DNA from: Polychytrium aggregatum | Taxonomy: Eukaryota; Chytridiomycota; Chytridiomycetes; Polychytriales | Assembly: GCF_025602895.1 (NCBI RefSeq) | Contig: NW_026516370.1 | Location: 1 to 64,000, forward strand | DNA: 64,000 nucleotides | Direction: 5' to 3' | Notes under the pieces: generated by a model | Database searches by the model: none | Told to the model about the DNA's origin: nothing | What the model saw: the letters and a program-made list of their open reading frames with translations, nothing else | Program-made: the position numbers and the translations under genes | Shown: one piece after another, positions 1-12,223 of the stretch | Position numbering within the stretch: position 1 is the first letter of the stretch | Layout of the letters: each line of letters begins with the position of its first letter

Positions 1-821
1 TTTTTTGGCGACGACAACGGTATGAGGTTTGCGATCGATGCAAGCCCAGCTGTACCATGGCAAAAGACGAGGGAGAGGCTGAGATTCAGTACGAGCTGCG
101 GCGGATGGGAGAGACGCTGGGCCGATGACGAGGGCCATGAGCGGCCAACCGCCGACACACACAGCCCACCGCCGACACAGCCAGATACAAGCGCAAGCCG
201 ACGGATAGATTGTTGCCAGAGAGCAGAGCACACAGCAGAGTTCTCGAGCCACGGGGGCGGTCACAGAGGCAGGGTATGCCAGCAGATGCCAGCAGATGCC
301 AACGGAAGCCAGGTGTAGCCCAAGCCACTTACGCAAGCAACGGAGACACCGGGCTTGGAGGGAAGCGGCGTTGGCGGGGGGGGAGTTGAGATGGAGGGCA
401 AGAGGGCTGGCGTGGCTGGCGGGCGAGCGGGCAACGAAGGGATTGGCCAGGGTCGCGAGTTGGGCTTGTCCGGGCAGCGCAGCACCGTCGACCCCGGTTG
501 CGCCGGTGATCGGGCAAGTCCGATGGAAAGACGGACGCAGCCAGCAACGGAATGCGTTTGTTGGGTGCTGCTGTTGCCCGGGCGGCAGCGAGAAATTTCC
601 CCCCCAAGCCCTCGGTCTCGCCCGGCAGTGTATCTGGCAAGACAGCCCGATCCCGCACTCGAATCACTCCCGGACCCACCGGGACAGGCCGTGCCGACAT
701 GGATGGATCGACATCAGATTGCAGAGAGCCTTGTTTCTGTTTGTACAGGCCAACACCCTCTAGATCCGTGATAACCATCGCGGCCAACTGAACGGTCGCA
801 TCCGCCCTCGATCGCGGCCCT
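1..821. other. Intergenic, no gene recognised
   Basis: I see no supported gene here. Several overlapping open frames of 80-170 codons exist on both strands, but their composition is Arg/Pro-rich low-complexity, typical of GC-rich non-coding DNA, and none shows a domain. The right end is the 3' flank of the PFK-2/FBPase-2 gene. A direct repeat of gccagcagat lies near 280-300. Confidence 0.5.
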
Positions 822-3001
<2,180 letters not shown>

Positions 3002-3020
3002 AGCGGCGGGGACGGGTTTC

Positions 3021-3070
3021 GAAGCAATCGAGGAAGCAATCGAGGAAGCAATCGAGGAAGCAATCGAGGA
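3021..3070. repeat. 12-bp tandem repeat, about 4 copies
   Basis: Unit caatcgaggaag repeated about four times just upstream of the preferred PFK-2/FBPase-2 start. If the upstream ATG at 3421 is used it encodes (SSIA)n on the minus strand. Otherwise it lies in the 5' leader. Confidence 0.8.
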
Positions 3071-3504
3071 TACTGCAGGGGCAGTTAGAATCGCTGGATG
3101 AGAATCGCTGGATGAGAGGGCAAGGACAGCGTATCCCCCGATACCAGAACCAAAATCAAAGGCAGGGACAAGGACAGCCGGTGCAGCTTGGATCGGCTTG
3201 GCGGGGCGGTGGTTGCTGAATCTGATGGAGCCAGCCTGGGTGCGGGCCAAGGCGGCGACGGCGCGGGTCGGAACAGCGGCGGAGGGCAACGGGGCAGGGC
3301 GGTCACGTTGGGCTCGCGTGCGGATGGCTGCGCGGACATGGGGGTGCGGCAGGCTGGATGCAGTCGCCGGATGCAATGTATTCGGGTCAAGCCGGCGATA
3401 TAGATAGGGGCCAGAGACCATCGTCGTGGCTCAAGCTGTGGTGCTCTGTCGTGGGGGACTCGCAGTATGGATGCCCGAGTCGAGCAGTTGGGCTACGAGC
3501 TCGG

Positions 3505-4104
3505 TCAAATGCATGGTTCACGAGCGTTCTCGAGCAGCTCTGGGGCCAGTGATTCCAGCTGCCGGCGATAGCTCTGCACCATTCTTGCGTTGGCCTGGGC
3601 CTCGGCCTCTATCAATCCTTCGACGACACGATCGATAATTTTGACGATGGTCGGATCGCGGTCCTTGGGGCCGATCACATGCTGCTTGCACAGAGGACAA
3701 GTTCGATGTCCGTCGCAGGGAACCAGGCTGTTGCCCAGTCCCGCGTCCAGTCCAGTACCGCCCCAGCCATCTCGGTCGGAAGGTGCAATGGCGATCAGTG
3801 AATGGCTCCCTGAGGCGCTCATTACTGTCCTTGATGAATCGGAGGTGGAGTTGGCCGATCCCGGATGGAGCCACAAATCGATACATGACTGATGGAAAAT
3901 GTGATGGCAGCGAAGCTGACGGACTCTGTCTCCAGCAGTAAACGGCTCGAAGCAAATGGAGCAGTACTCTTCGTCTATCGGCTGGCTTTCGGGATCTGCC
4001 AAAGATCCTGCGGCGGAGTCGCCAATAAGAGGAGCTGTTTGCGCCTGACTGGCATCGATACCCGGACCTAGTAGAAGGGCAGGGGAGTGAAGAGTCCAGG
4101 GCAT
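3505..4104 (-). CDS. RING-H2 finger protein with split RING
   Basis: Probable E3 ubiquitin ligase of about 199 aa. The RING is visible as CSICFEPF, then CHHIFHQSC, then CPLCKQ, i.e. the C3H2C3 ligand order. The last Cys pair is separated from the rest by about 45 extra Ser/Gly-rich residues (normally around ten). That insert could be real or an in-frame retained intron: a GTAATG donor and a CAACAG acceptor lie inside it. The C-terminal part is helical with Glu/Arg-rich segments. The frame is open upstream of the ATG at 4104 only through a non-ATG codon at 4149, so 4104 is the first ATG; a further 5' exon is possible. No transmembrane segment is seen. The substrate cannot be predicted. Confidence 0.72.
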   Translation of the reverse strand: MPWTLHSPALLLGPGIDASQAQTAPLIGDSAAGSLADPESQPIDEEYCSICFEPFTAGDRVRQLRCHHIFHQSCIDLWLHPGSANSTSDSSRTVMSASGSHSLIAIAPSDRDGWGGTGLDAGLGNSLVPCDGHRTCPLCKQHVIGPKDRDPTIVKIIDRVVEGLIEAEAQANARMVQSYRRQLESLAPELLENAREPCI

Positions 4105-4204
4105 TAACGGCCGGCGTGTGAAGGAGGATACGATACGGCATGCATACAATGCTCGACGACCGTCCTTGATATTGTCAAGTCGACGGCTATGACTCTATTC
4201 CTGA

Positions 4205-5020
4205 CTAAGGCCACTGGCGTTCTCCATTCTCCGCCATCGGTCGCGTTGTTCTAGTCGCCCTCATCAGCCAGTTTTTGGTCATACATTGCTGTTTTGCAGA
4301 GGCCAAATCAGGCCAAAGCACCACTTTGAGCTTGCTCAGCTCCATCTTGGTCAGCCCGTGGATTATGGATGATGCGGTCGGCTGATGGTTGGAGGTGGTC
4401 GAGGTAGAGAACCGAAAGATACAAAAGACGATAATCTCGACGTAGCGTGAGAAAATCAGCCACATTGCCAAAAGCTTGACCCACGTATGGCACTGCTGCG
4501 ACCCGGCGATCCACCACTGGCCGGCGAAAAAGTTGAGGAGATCGAGTGACGAGTGAGCCATGAGGGCACCAACACTGAGCGAAATCCAAAAGTTTGAGCT
4601 TTGGTAGAGCTCAGGACATAGCCGGGACTGGACGACCACACATATAAATCCCCCAATAATCATCAGATCCAGGAGAGCCTTGATCATCAAATAGAGGTCG
4701 ATGGGACGGTCGCAAACATATCCGGCCTCAAAGAAGTAGACGTGCCAGAGGACAAAGATGATTGCCCCGATATGAACGAGCATGCCGAAGGCTTCCTGGG
4801 AGAGATTGGCGAGTTCCTCCGGGTTGTCGATCGGCCATCGCTGACGGTGTTCTTCGACGATCTGGTGGAACTCGGCAACAGCTGCGAACCACAGCGAAGC
4901 AGTCACGCTACTGAATTTGCTCCAATGACTCAGGATTTTACGTTGGATAAACGATTCGTTTCCGGGGCCGACAGCGGCGGGCGGCGCCAGAGCGAGGCGA
5001 GTCTCCTGAGGCGGCTCCAT
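4205..5020 (-). CDS. Multi-pass membrane protein, family unknown
   Basis: Single-exon frame of 271 aa from the ATG at 5020; the longer open frame upstream begins with GTG at 5086. Four or five hydrophobic segments are visible, for example MLVHIGAIIFVLWHVYFF, LLDLMIIGGFICVVV, the WISLSVGALMAH region and LLAMWLIFSRYVEIIVFCIF. The N-terminus is polar and the C-terminal tail is basic (LMRATRTTRPMAENGERQWP). I do not recognise the family and assign no function. Codon use and a frame free of stops support it as a gene. Confidence 0.6.
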   Translation of the reverse strand: MEPPQETRLALAPPAAVGPGNESFIQRKILSHWSKFSSVTASLWFAAVAEFHQIVEEHRQRWPIDNPEELANLSQEAFGMLVHIGAIIFVLWHVYFFEAGYVCDRPIDLYLMIKALLDLMIIGGFICVVVQSRLCPELYQSSNFWISLSVGALMAHSSLDLLNFFAGQWWIAGSQQCHTWVKLLAMWLIFSRYVEIIVFCIFRFSTSTTSNHQPTASSIIHGLTKMELSKLKVVLWPDLASAKQQCMTKNWLMRATRTTRPMAENGERQWP

Positions 5021-5726
5021 CGTCGCGAGAAGAGTAGGAGATTTGAATTTCAGTCCACAGCTCCATCGGCCAATTTCAAAAAGCACACCGGCTCGAGTTG
5101 GTGCGGATGCTGTGGGGATTATTGCGTGTTCCCAACATATGTAGACTGGCGGATGTCGTCACAGGCTCCGTTTCTGATCGGCTTTGTTTGGCATATCAGG
5201 CGACGCACTGGTATGCCCATAGCAGTAGAGCACAGTACCGATCCAGCTGGATACGACAGCGACCCACAGGATGCGACAGGTGACCACCCAGGTGCGATGC
5301 ATGACCTCGGTTGGCCGGGCCGCTTCGGTAGCTCATGCTGATGAGAAGCGCACGTGGTCTGCAGCCACGCTGTTGCCAGCCACAGGGTCATCGCGACTCA
5401 GTGTCGGTGGCGCGCGCACACGCGCACAGCGTTCAAAACGGGCAAGCACCAATAAGGGCTGCCGCCGCGACCGGCCAGCAACCCCAAGGCCCTGCCTCCC
5501 CGCAGACCCGCTTCCTCTGCCAGCTTGACCCCGGACTGCCTCCCATCCAGCAAACCATCCGCAGAGAAATCGTGTCCAGACAGCAGCACCAGGTATGTAC
5601 GCAGCCCCTCGTCGGCGGGCCGATGCGCAGGCAGCGCGAGAGTAGCATAGTGCAGCCCAGCGGCTGCACAGTCGGCTGAGCGCCGGGATTGACCTTGCAT
5701 CGTCCTTGGTGTCTGTCCAGACAAAC

Positions 5727-7967
5727 ATGAGCGAGGCCGAAACAGCCCAGGGATTCAAGAGTTCCATTGTTCTGGGCGATGACGCATCCCACGCCGAACA
5801 GCGATATTTCACGACCTCATCTAGAGAGGCTCAGACCGCAGCAGCGGAGCAAATTAAGGCCACTGTGTTAGCTACTGGTACTGAATTCAAGAGCTCGATT
5901 GTGATCGCTGACGACCACTCGCACAAGTCGCCTGCTCGGTACTCCAGTGTCACTCGCGAAGCCCAGGAAGCTGCCCTCGCCAATCCGGTGTCTCAGCCTG
6001 TTCTTGTCCAAGGCAACGGCTTCAAGAGCTCCATCGTCATCGCCGACGACCACTCGCACAAATCACCGGTCAAGTTGTCGAGTGTCACCCGTGAAGCCCA
6101 GGAAGCAGCCCTTGCCGAGCCTATTACAGCTCCCGTTCTTGTTCATGGAAATGACTTCAGAGGCTCGATTGTGATCGCTGATGACCACTCACACAAGTCG
6201 CCTGCTCGGTACTCCAGTGTCACTCGCGAAGCCCAGGAAGCCGCCCTCGCCAATCCGGTGTCTCAGCCTGTTCTTGTCCAAGGCAACGGCTTCAAGAGCT
6301 CCATCGTCATCGCCGACGACCACTCGCACAAATCACCGGTCAAGTTGTCGAGTGTCACCCGTGAAGCCCAAGAAGCAGCCCTTGCCGAGCCCATTACAGC
6401 TCCCGTTCTTGTTCACGGCAATGACTTCAGAGGCTCGATTGTGATCGCTGACGACCATTCGCACAAGTCGCCTGTTCGGTACTCCAGTGTCGCTCGTGAA
6501 GCTCAGGAAGCCGCCCTTGCCGAGCCCATTACAGCTCCCGTTCTTGTTCATGGAAATGACTTCAGAGGCTCGATTGTGATCGCTGATGACCACTCACACA
6601 AGTCGCCTGCTCGGTACTCCAGTGTCACTCGCGAAGCCCAGGAAGCCGCCCTCGCCAATCCGGTGTCTCAGCCTGTTCTTGTCCAAGGCAACGGCTTCAA
6701 GAGCTCCATCGTCATCGCCGACGACCACTCGCACAAATCACCGGTCAAGTTGTCGAGTGTCACCCGTGAAGCCCAGGAAGCCGCCCTTGCCGAGCCCATT
6801 ACAGCTCCCGTTCTTGTTCATGGAAATGACTTCAGAGGCTCGATTGTGATCGCTGATGACCACTCACACAAGTCGCCTGCTCGGTACTCCAGTGTTGCTC
6901 GTGAAGCCCAGGAAGCAGCCCTTGCCGAGCCCATTACAGCTCCCGTTCTTGTTCATGGAAATGACTTCAGAGGCTCGATTGTGATCGCTGATGACCACTC
7001 ACACAAGTCGCCTGCTCGGTACTCCAGTGTTGCTCGTGAAGCTCAGGAAGCCGCCCTTGCCGAGCCTATTACAGCTCCCGTTCTTGTTCATGGAAATGAC
7101 TTCAGAGGCTCGATTGTGATCGCTGACGACCATTCGCACAAGTCGCCTGTTCGGTACTCCAGTGTTGCTCGCGAAGCTCAAGAGGCAGCTGTCTCAAAGG
7201 CCAACTTCAAAGGACCGGTCCGTGCATATCAGATCAATCAAGGATTCAAAAGCTCGATTTCGATTGCCGATGACTCAAACGCACCGCCACTCTACAAGTC
7301 TGTTGCTCTTGAGGCTTCGGAAGCTATCTTGGCCACACCTCCGCTTTCCCCCCCTACTCGCTTGGCCCGAAACGAGTTTCAGAGCTCATTCGATATTCTC
7401 GACAGCCCCCAGCGACGCGCAGATCGAACCCTCGGCGAGAGTGCTCAGAGGCTGAAGCGACTGTCTCTGGGCAACCTTGGTGATATCAAACAAGCACAGG
7501 CTGCAGCCGGAGACGACGCCTCACCTTTGAAAACTGGCAAGCGTCTATCTCATGGGCTCCACAGAAACAGTTCCTCGGTGAGTAGCTTTGCGCTGTAAGC
7601 GTTTCTCTTTCCGGGGGTTGCTGTGATTTGGCCCAGCCTCAGTGGATTAAATCCTCTTGTCTCCCTCTTGATTCGCCAGATCTCATTTATACCCCCTCCG
7701 AATGTCTTGACGCCGCGACGCTCGCATCCCAACCTGACGTCGTCGATTGTGTTTGGCGATGACGGGGCTACCGTTGCGCCCTCCAAGGCCGCCCGAACGC
7801 CCTCCAGGCGCAGGGTCTCTCCGCCTGGGCCCCCCGCCTCAGTGTCTCTGGCCGAGTTCACGGGCGCAGCCCAACAGGATGCTCCTGATTCCCGCAGGAG
7901 TGCCCGCCTCAGCCCCACGTCGCTTCCTACGGCCGGGCAGTCGACTGGCAAGCATGGAATATTCTAG
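5727..7967 (+). CDS. Tandem 45-residue repeat protein (2 exons)
   Basis: 712 aa in two exons, 5727-7577 and 7680-7967, with a GTGAGT donor and a CCAG acceptor. The ATG at 5727 is the first true start in frame. The core is ten nearly identical 45-aa units (positions 5886-7244 in DNA, 135-bp unit, the last 144 bp), each starting F(K/R)(S/G)SIVIADDHSHKSP and ending in one of two linkers (NPVSQPVLVQGN or EPITAPVLVHGN). A diverged copy precedes and two or three follow, and the motif recurs as SSIVFGDD in exon 2. There is no signal peptide or TM segment. The conserved core (SSIV-ADD) plus a Ser/Thr- and Lys/Arg-rich linker suggests a repeated docking or phosphorylation motif, but that is inference. 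The family is not recognised. Confidence 0.75.
5886..7244 (+). repeat. Ten coding 135-bp tandem repeats
   Basis: Near-identical 135-bp units inside the repeat-protein gene. Nucleotide differences are few and mostly shared between non-adjacent units, with a higher-order alternation of two subtypes (ARYSSVT/NPVSQ and VKLSSVT/EPITAP). This fits recent unequal crossing-over or gene conversion of a two-unit block. Confidence 0.9.
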
Positions 7968-8364
7968 CGAGCTTTTGGCGTTTGCCAAAGTGAAACGGGA
8001 CACCTGCATTTATGGCTTCTGTTGGCATCTATCATTCAGAACGACCACTCACAGTCTACGTCAGTGCATTCCAGAGCACTGAGAGGCTCCCTTTTTTTTT
8101 TCGATTTCGAGGCAATGGCCATCGGTACCTGACCGCGCTGGCAGTTTGGCATCGCAGGATGGAAGAATACAGCGAGAGAAAAAAGAGCACGGCCGTTGGT
8201 CCGATCGCCTTCCTATGCCTCCACGTGTTGGGTATTGGTTCGGGCTGTCCCCAGGGCCCTGGGACGTGGAAGCCGCGAGCTTATAAGCCCATCCAGCTGC
8301 TTCCTGTCATCAACTGAAAAGCCCAGCCGCAGATCCCCTCCGCACACTCCATCTCGACGCACCC
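7968..8364. other. Intergenic, upstream of F-box gene
   Basis: No gene seen. It contains a T run (about 8091-8102) and, near its right end, a TATA-like element. Confidence 0.6.
8281..8287 (+). promoter_or_regulatory. TATA-like element of F-box gene
   Basis: TTATAAG about 80 bp before the ATG at 8365. Spacing is typical for a core promoter; inferred from sequence only. Confidence 0.4.
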
Positions 8365-9294
8365 ATGTCTCAACCTCAGCCCGCGACACTGCCCGATACT
8401 GCCGCTCTCGGCCATACAGCAGCGCCATCCGAGGCGGGCTGCTTTGCTCTGCCACCCGAGGTTTGGATGGCCATCATCGACCGCATCGGGGCTCCCAGGC
8501 ACCTGGTCGCCCTCGAAAGCACATGCAAGTCTTTCCGCAGCGCATATCGGCGATACATCGACTGGCGCATCTGGGTTTGGTTCCAGTCGCAGGTATCTAC
8601 GAAAGACGGCCGACCCGTCCAGCCATATGTTCTGGCTGCAAGGCACGGATGCTTGCGGGTCCTTACGGCCTGGGTCGACAGCGATCTCAATCCCGATTCG
8701 TCTCTGCCAACGCCGTCTCCAACCCCTGAGGAGCTTTTGGATGCCCTGCGCTGGGCGTGCAGCAACAACAGCGTCCCCATCGTCAAGATCCTGCTGCAGA
8801 GCCCCCGCTTTGCCGCCATCCAGGGCTATCGAGAGCCATCCGAGGCGCCCCACCCGGCTTCTGCCGCACTCGACTGTAATCGGCCCGTTTCGATCGCAGC
8901 GACATTTGGCCACACCGAGATTCTCAGGCTGCTGCTGTCTTCGCCATGGTTTACCCTCGATCGCAACAACCGGGCCGTCATCATGGCGTCGTACCACAAC
9001 CAGGTGGAGACTCTTCAGACGCTGATCGAGTATGGTGCCAACATCCACGTCAAAGACGACGAAGCATTGGTGCGGGCCTGCGAACGAGGTAGTATCGAAG
9101 TCGTCCGGGTCCTTGTCGAACACGGGGCAAACATTGCCGCTCGGAAAGGCGAGGCTCTGAGGCTGGCCAAGAAGAACCGTCACTACCAAGTCATCAGTTA
9201 CCTCAATCAATGCTCTCCACAGCAGAATGTCACCAGTCAGCTGCTATCGTTTGTCACCGGCATGGTGAGCGGCAACTCGACGGCCCAGAGCTAG
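8365..9294 (+). CDS. F-box and ankyrin-repeat protein
   Basis: Intronless, 309 aa, ATG at 8365. Residues about 27-65 resemble an F-box (ALPPEVWMAIIDRIG, then LVALESTCKSFRSA), the Skp1-binding element of SCF ubiquitin ligases. It is followed by degenerate ankyrin-type units: AARHGCLRVLTAWV, RWACSNNSVPIVKILL, ATFGHTEILRLLL, NQVETLQTLIEYGANIHV and CERGSIEVVRVLVEHGANI. The last two are canonical ankyrin helices. Likely an SCF substrate adaptor with ankyrins as the recognition surface; the substrate is unknown. F-box/ankyrin proteins often occur as expanded families in early fungi, but no second copy is seen here. Confidence 0.75.
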   Translation: MSQPQPATLPDTAALGHTAAPSEAGCFALPPEVWMAIIDRIGAPRHLVALESTCKSFRSAYRRYIDWRIWVWFQSQVSTKDGRPVQPYVLAARHGCLRVLTAWVDSDLNPDSSLPTPSPTPEELLDALRWACSNNSVPIVKILLQSPRFAAIQGYREPSEAPHPASAALDCNRPVSIAATFGHTEILRLLLSSPWFTLDRNNRAVIMASYHNQVETLQTLIEYGANIHVKDDEALVRACERGSIEVVRVLVEHGANIAARKGEALRLAKKNRHYQVISYLNQCSPQQNVTSQLLSFVTGMVSGNSTAQS

Positions 9295-10678
9295 GAATCC
9301 GTCTGTGTTCTGGAGTGGAGTGCATCTGGCCTGCGCTGGGGAAGGAGAACGGGGATCGTACGGATTCCAAAGGCCTGCGGTCTGGACAAGCACCTTCGTC
9401 AAGACATGTGCGAACACACACGAGCAAGGACCAGCCGCTCGAATATGCATATCAAGCCGCATTTGCATGAGTTACTTTCGGTATTCGGAAACGGAAGAGA
9501 GGCATCTCGTTTGCCAGAGTTCTGGCCATGCATTGCAGACGAGCCTCGCTGTATCTTGTCGACTGGTCCACATTTTGGATGGGAATACACACCGTCCATC
9601 ATCCCATCTCAATGCAGCCAGGGACACGTCGCGATTTGCGGGTCGGCCATGGTTCATGTATATCAACCATGGGAATTGTGAAATGCGACACCATTGGGCA
9701 CTACGGCCAAGACGGATGGTCAATGACAGCAACTGTGGCGGCGAGTCTGTGGTTCTCATCGTAGCAGAGCATCGGTCTAGCTCCCCGCACAGCACTCCTG
9801 TTCGTATTCCATCTGGCCGGTTCATGGTGGGCGACACCGGACCCGTTCCTGGCAGCGAGTTTCCCTCAGCACGGCCACACATGCATGTCTGAGAGTTATT
9901 CATCTATCGCAGGCCAGGCTTGCGATGCCATTCGTGCATGCGCGGCATCGATATTCTCGTCGGTGCGTCCAGATCCTGCCAATGCTTCCAGAATCACAAC
10001 TCTATCCGCCACTGGATCATGCGTCAGACTCGGGTCAGAGCCTCCGCGAATTCTCTCCAAAGCAACTCTAACCCTCTCGTCGCAACATGGTCCTCGAGCC
10101 ACGGTGCCTTCCAGGGCTGACGGCGGCGTGGTGATAGAGTTGGTGCGGCGACAGTAACTATCGACCCGGTGGAACCTTTCGGCCAGCGATTTCTTGGAAC
10201 AGACCTCGCTCGTCCGCTTCGCCGTCATTGCACCTATCCTCACTTGGCTGTCCACGTTCACCGACCTCCGCTAGAGCAGCGCCGGTGCTCTGACTGCTCC
10301 GACGTTGGTCGAATTCCAGTGTTTACACTCTGAGGGACCATGTCGGGATTCCGAACCGCATCTGGGCTCTACGCCGGGATTACAGTTGCGTCCGCTTCCT
10401 CAACACGCACTTTCTTTGCTGCGCTTGCATCGATAGTCCGAGTGGAGTATAAATGCCCTGGTGGTTCGCCCACACCGGTCGCTCGTCAGCGAGCCAGCCT
10501 TCACTGCCCTGAGACGGCTTGTCGATGCCGGCCCTTGATTTCGCCAAGAGCCTCACTATCTGACGCCGCGGCTACTTCCGCTGACTGCTGAAGCAGCGAT
10601 TTTGGCCCACCATCTTTGCGACATAACAGCGCATCTCCGCCACTATATCAAGTACGCAAGCAAGCCAAAACCATCGTA
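9295..10678. other. Long intergenic region
   Basis: About 1.4 kb with no gene I can support. Short frames exist on both strands (for example 10228-9896 minus, 110 codons; 10340-10591 plus, 83 codons), without recognisable domains and overlapped by equally long frames on the other strand. A TATAAA at 10448-10453 could belong to the small secreted gene downstream. Confidence 0.5.
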
Positions 10679-11423
10679 ATGCACTCAAATTGGCTTGTCG
10701 TCCTGAGCTGCCTGCTCGCGGTGCTCGGCCTGGTCCAGGGTGTTCCCGCCAGCCCCAACATTGGCTGCCATTACTGTAAGATCAAATGACTGTGGTCTCG
10801 TTGTCTGTCTGCTCCCGTCGAGCCGTCCAGGACCAGCATTTGCGCCGATAGTTCAGTTCTCAGTTGAACGATGTGCATCAGTGTATGCTCACTGATCAAG
10901 GCTGACATCGGTGTCCTTACTTTGACACTCCATGCTTCGTGTTGACAAAAACCATCCGCCATCGCTGGTCTCCCATTGTCACGCTGCGCTGTTCGACGAC
11001 CGTATTCGTTGCCGTGACGAAACCGTCGCTGTTGTCTTCCAATGCCGCAACGTTGCCTATCGCTTGGTATCTCAACAATGCCCCTCACTCCAAAACCAAC
11101 ACCGCTCGGCCTGACCACCTGGGACACAACTCCACCACGATTCCTCCGCGCTTCGACTCTGCCCGATTCCACCTGGACCCACGATCCGATCTTCCAAAGT
11201 GGCAAAGTCTCCGGAGCAGTGCGAGCTCGTCCAGCCGACCCTGAAGCGAGAAAAGTGCTTTGTCTTTGGCTTCAGGTCCCAGGAACAGTTTAACTGTCTG
11301 CAAGTGATCGATCTCGTGTACTACAAATGCCTCAAGGAAACGGCCGACTTTGGCGAGTTCTGCTATTCGCTGGACGTCGAGGTGCTTCTCCGCTCCAAGT
11401 CGCTGCAGGAATCGTACAGCTGA
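10679..11423 (+). CDS. Small secreted Cys-containing protein (exon structure tentative)
   Basis: Exon 1 (10679-10775) encodes a clear signal peptide (WLVVLSCLLAVLGLVQGVPA) and stops at a GTAAGA donor. The last exon ends with TGA at 11421-11423 and reads CELVQPTLKREKC, then FGFRSQEQFNCLQVIDLVYY, with five Cys. Joining 10775 to 11200 through a TTCCAAAG acceptor keeps frame and gives about 106 aa; the intron would be 424 bp, unusually long for this window. A Cys-bearing frame at 10932-11066 (CRDETVAVVFQCRNVAYRL) ending at a possible GTATCT donor could be a middle exon, but I could not join it to exon 1. Probably an extracellular effector-like or adhesion protein; family unknown. Confidence 0.45.
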
Positions 11424-12223
11424 ACCGATGCGCTATGGAGGGCCCTTTGAATTAATAGCCGCCCTCGGTTACAGCAACTGCATCAGACCATGTATTTTGA
11501 TATACATATGATATTTCTACTCGCACTTTAGTCGATATAGTCATAGTCACAGTCATAGTCTCTCCCACATCATGTACCTTACTCTCCCGAGAGTCGCAAG
11601 GCACCCAGGACCGGCTGGCTATCGCCATAATGTTGAGCAGCGTTCGCCAAAGGCTCCCACTGTTGGATGGTCTGCCCTCGATGGCAAACTCTGTGCCAGT
11701 GTGGTTTTGAATAGACACATCTGCTCTGTATGGGCGATAATTGACCCGCTCACGATAACCCCTTTCATACTGTATGACAGTGCTGTTTCGGGGGACGGTG
11801 CAAGTACAGAAACCACTGCAACCACCGGATTATCGCGTGTGTATTCAAAAAGCAGCATGACTGCCGCCAGCTTCTAGAAGAGTTGCTCACGCTCTTGATG
11901 CAGATTGTCCGCTCCTTTGGATAGAGTGCACATCACTCACTCTGTGAGCACAGGGCAAAGGATATGCGCCGAGTTCCCGTCGCTTTAGATGCATCATGGA
12001 CTCGAGCAGGTCCTCATGTATTTCGAGCAGGTCCCCATGTATTTCGAGCAGTCCCTCGTGTATTTCGAGCAGCTTCACCGCCACCAGAGTAATGGGTATT
12101 TCAGCCAAGATGAAATCGCAACGATTTGGTATTCTACCGAAGAGATTGACAGGTGTATTCATAATCGATGAATGCACTCATTGATGGCGGGGGGGGGAGG
12201 GACAAACGCCATTTGTGTGAATC
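11424..12223. other. Intergenic region with short repeats
   Basis: No supported gene. It holds an 'atagtcacagtcatagtc' direct repeat near 11535-11565 and a roughly 21-bp tandem repeat at 11997-12075. Minus-strand frames of 79-96 codons are present but show no family signature. Confidence 0.45.
11997..12075. repeat. About 21-bp tandem repeat, four copies
   Basis: Units of the type tatttcgagcaggtccccatg, four imperfect copies, downstream of the phenoloxidase gene. On the minus strand it would read LLEIHEG-like, but no gene is supported. Confidence 0.8.

Noticed and set aside
9472-10261. Minus-strand frames of 110-143 codons in the 9.3-10.7 kb gap
   Set aside because: No domain, plus-strand frames equally long, no promoter or splice context; not enough to call a gene.
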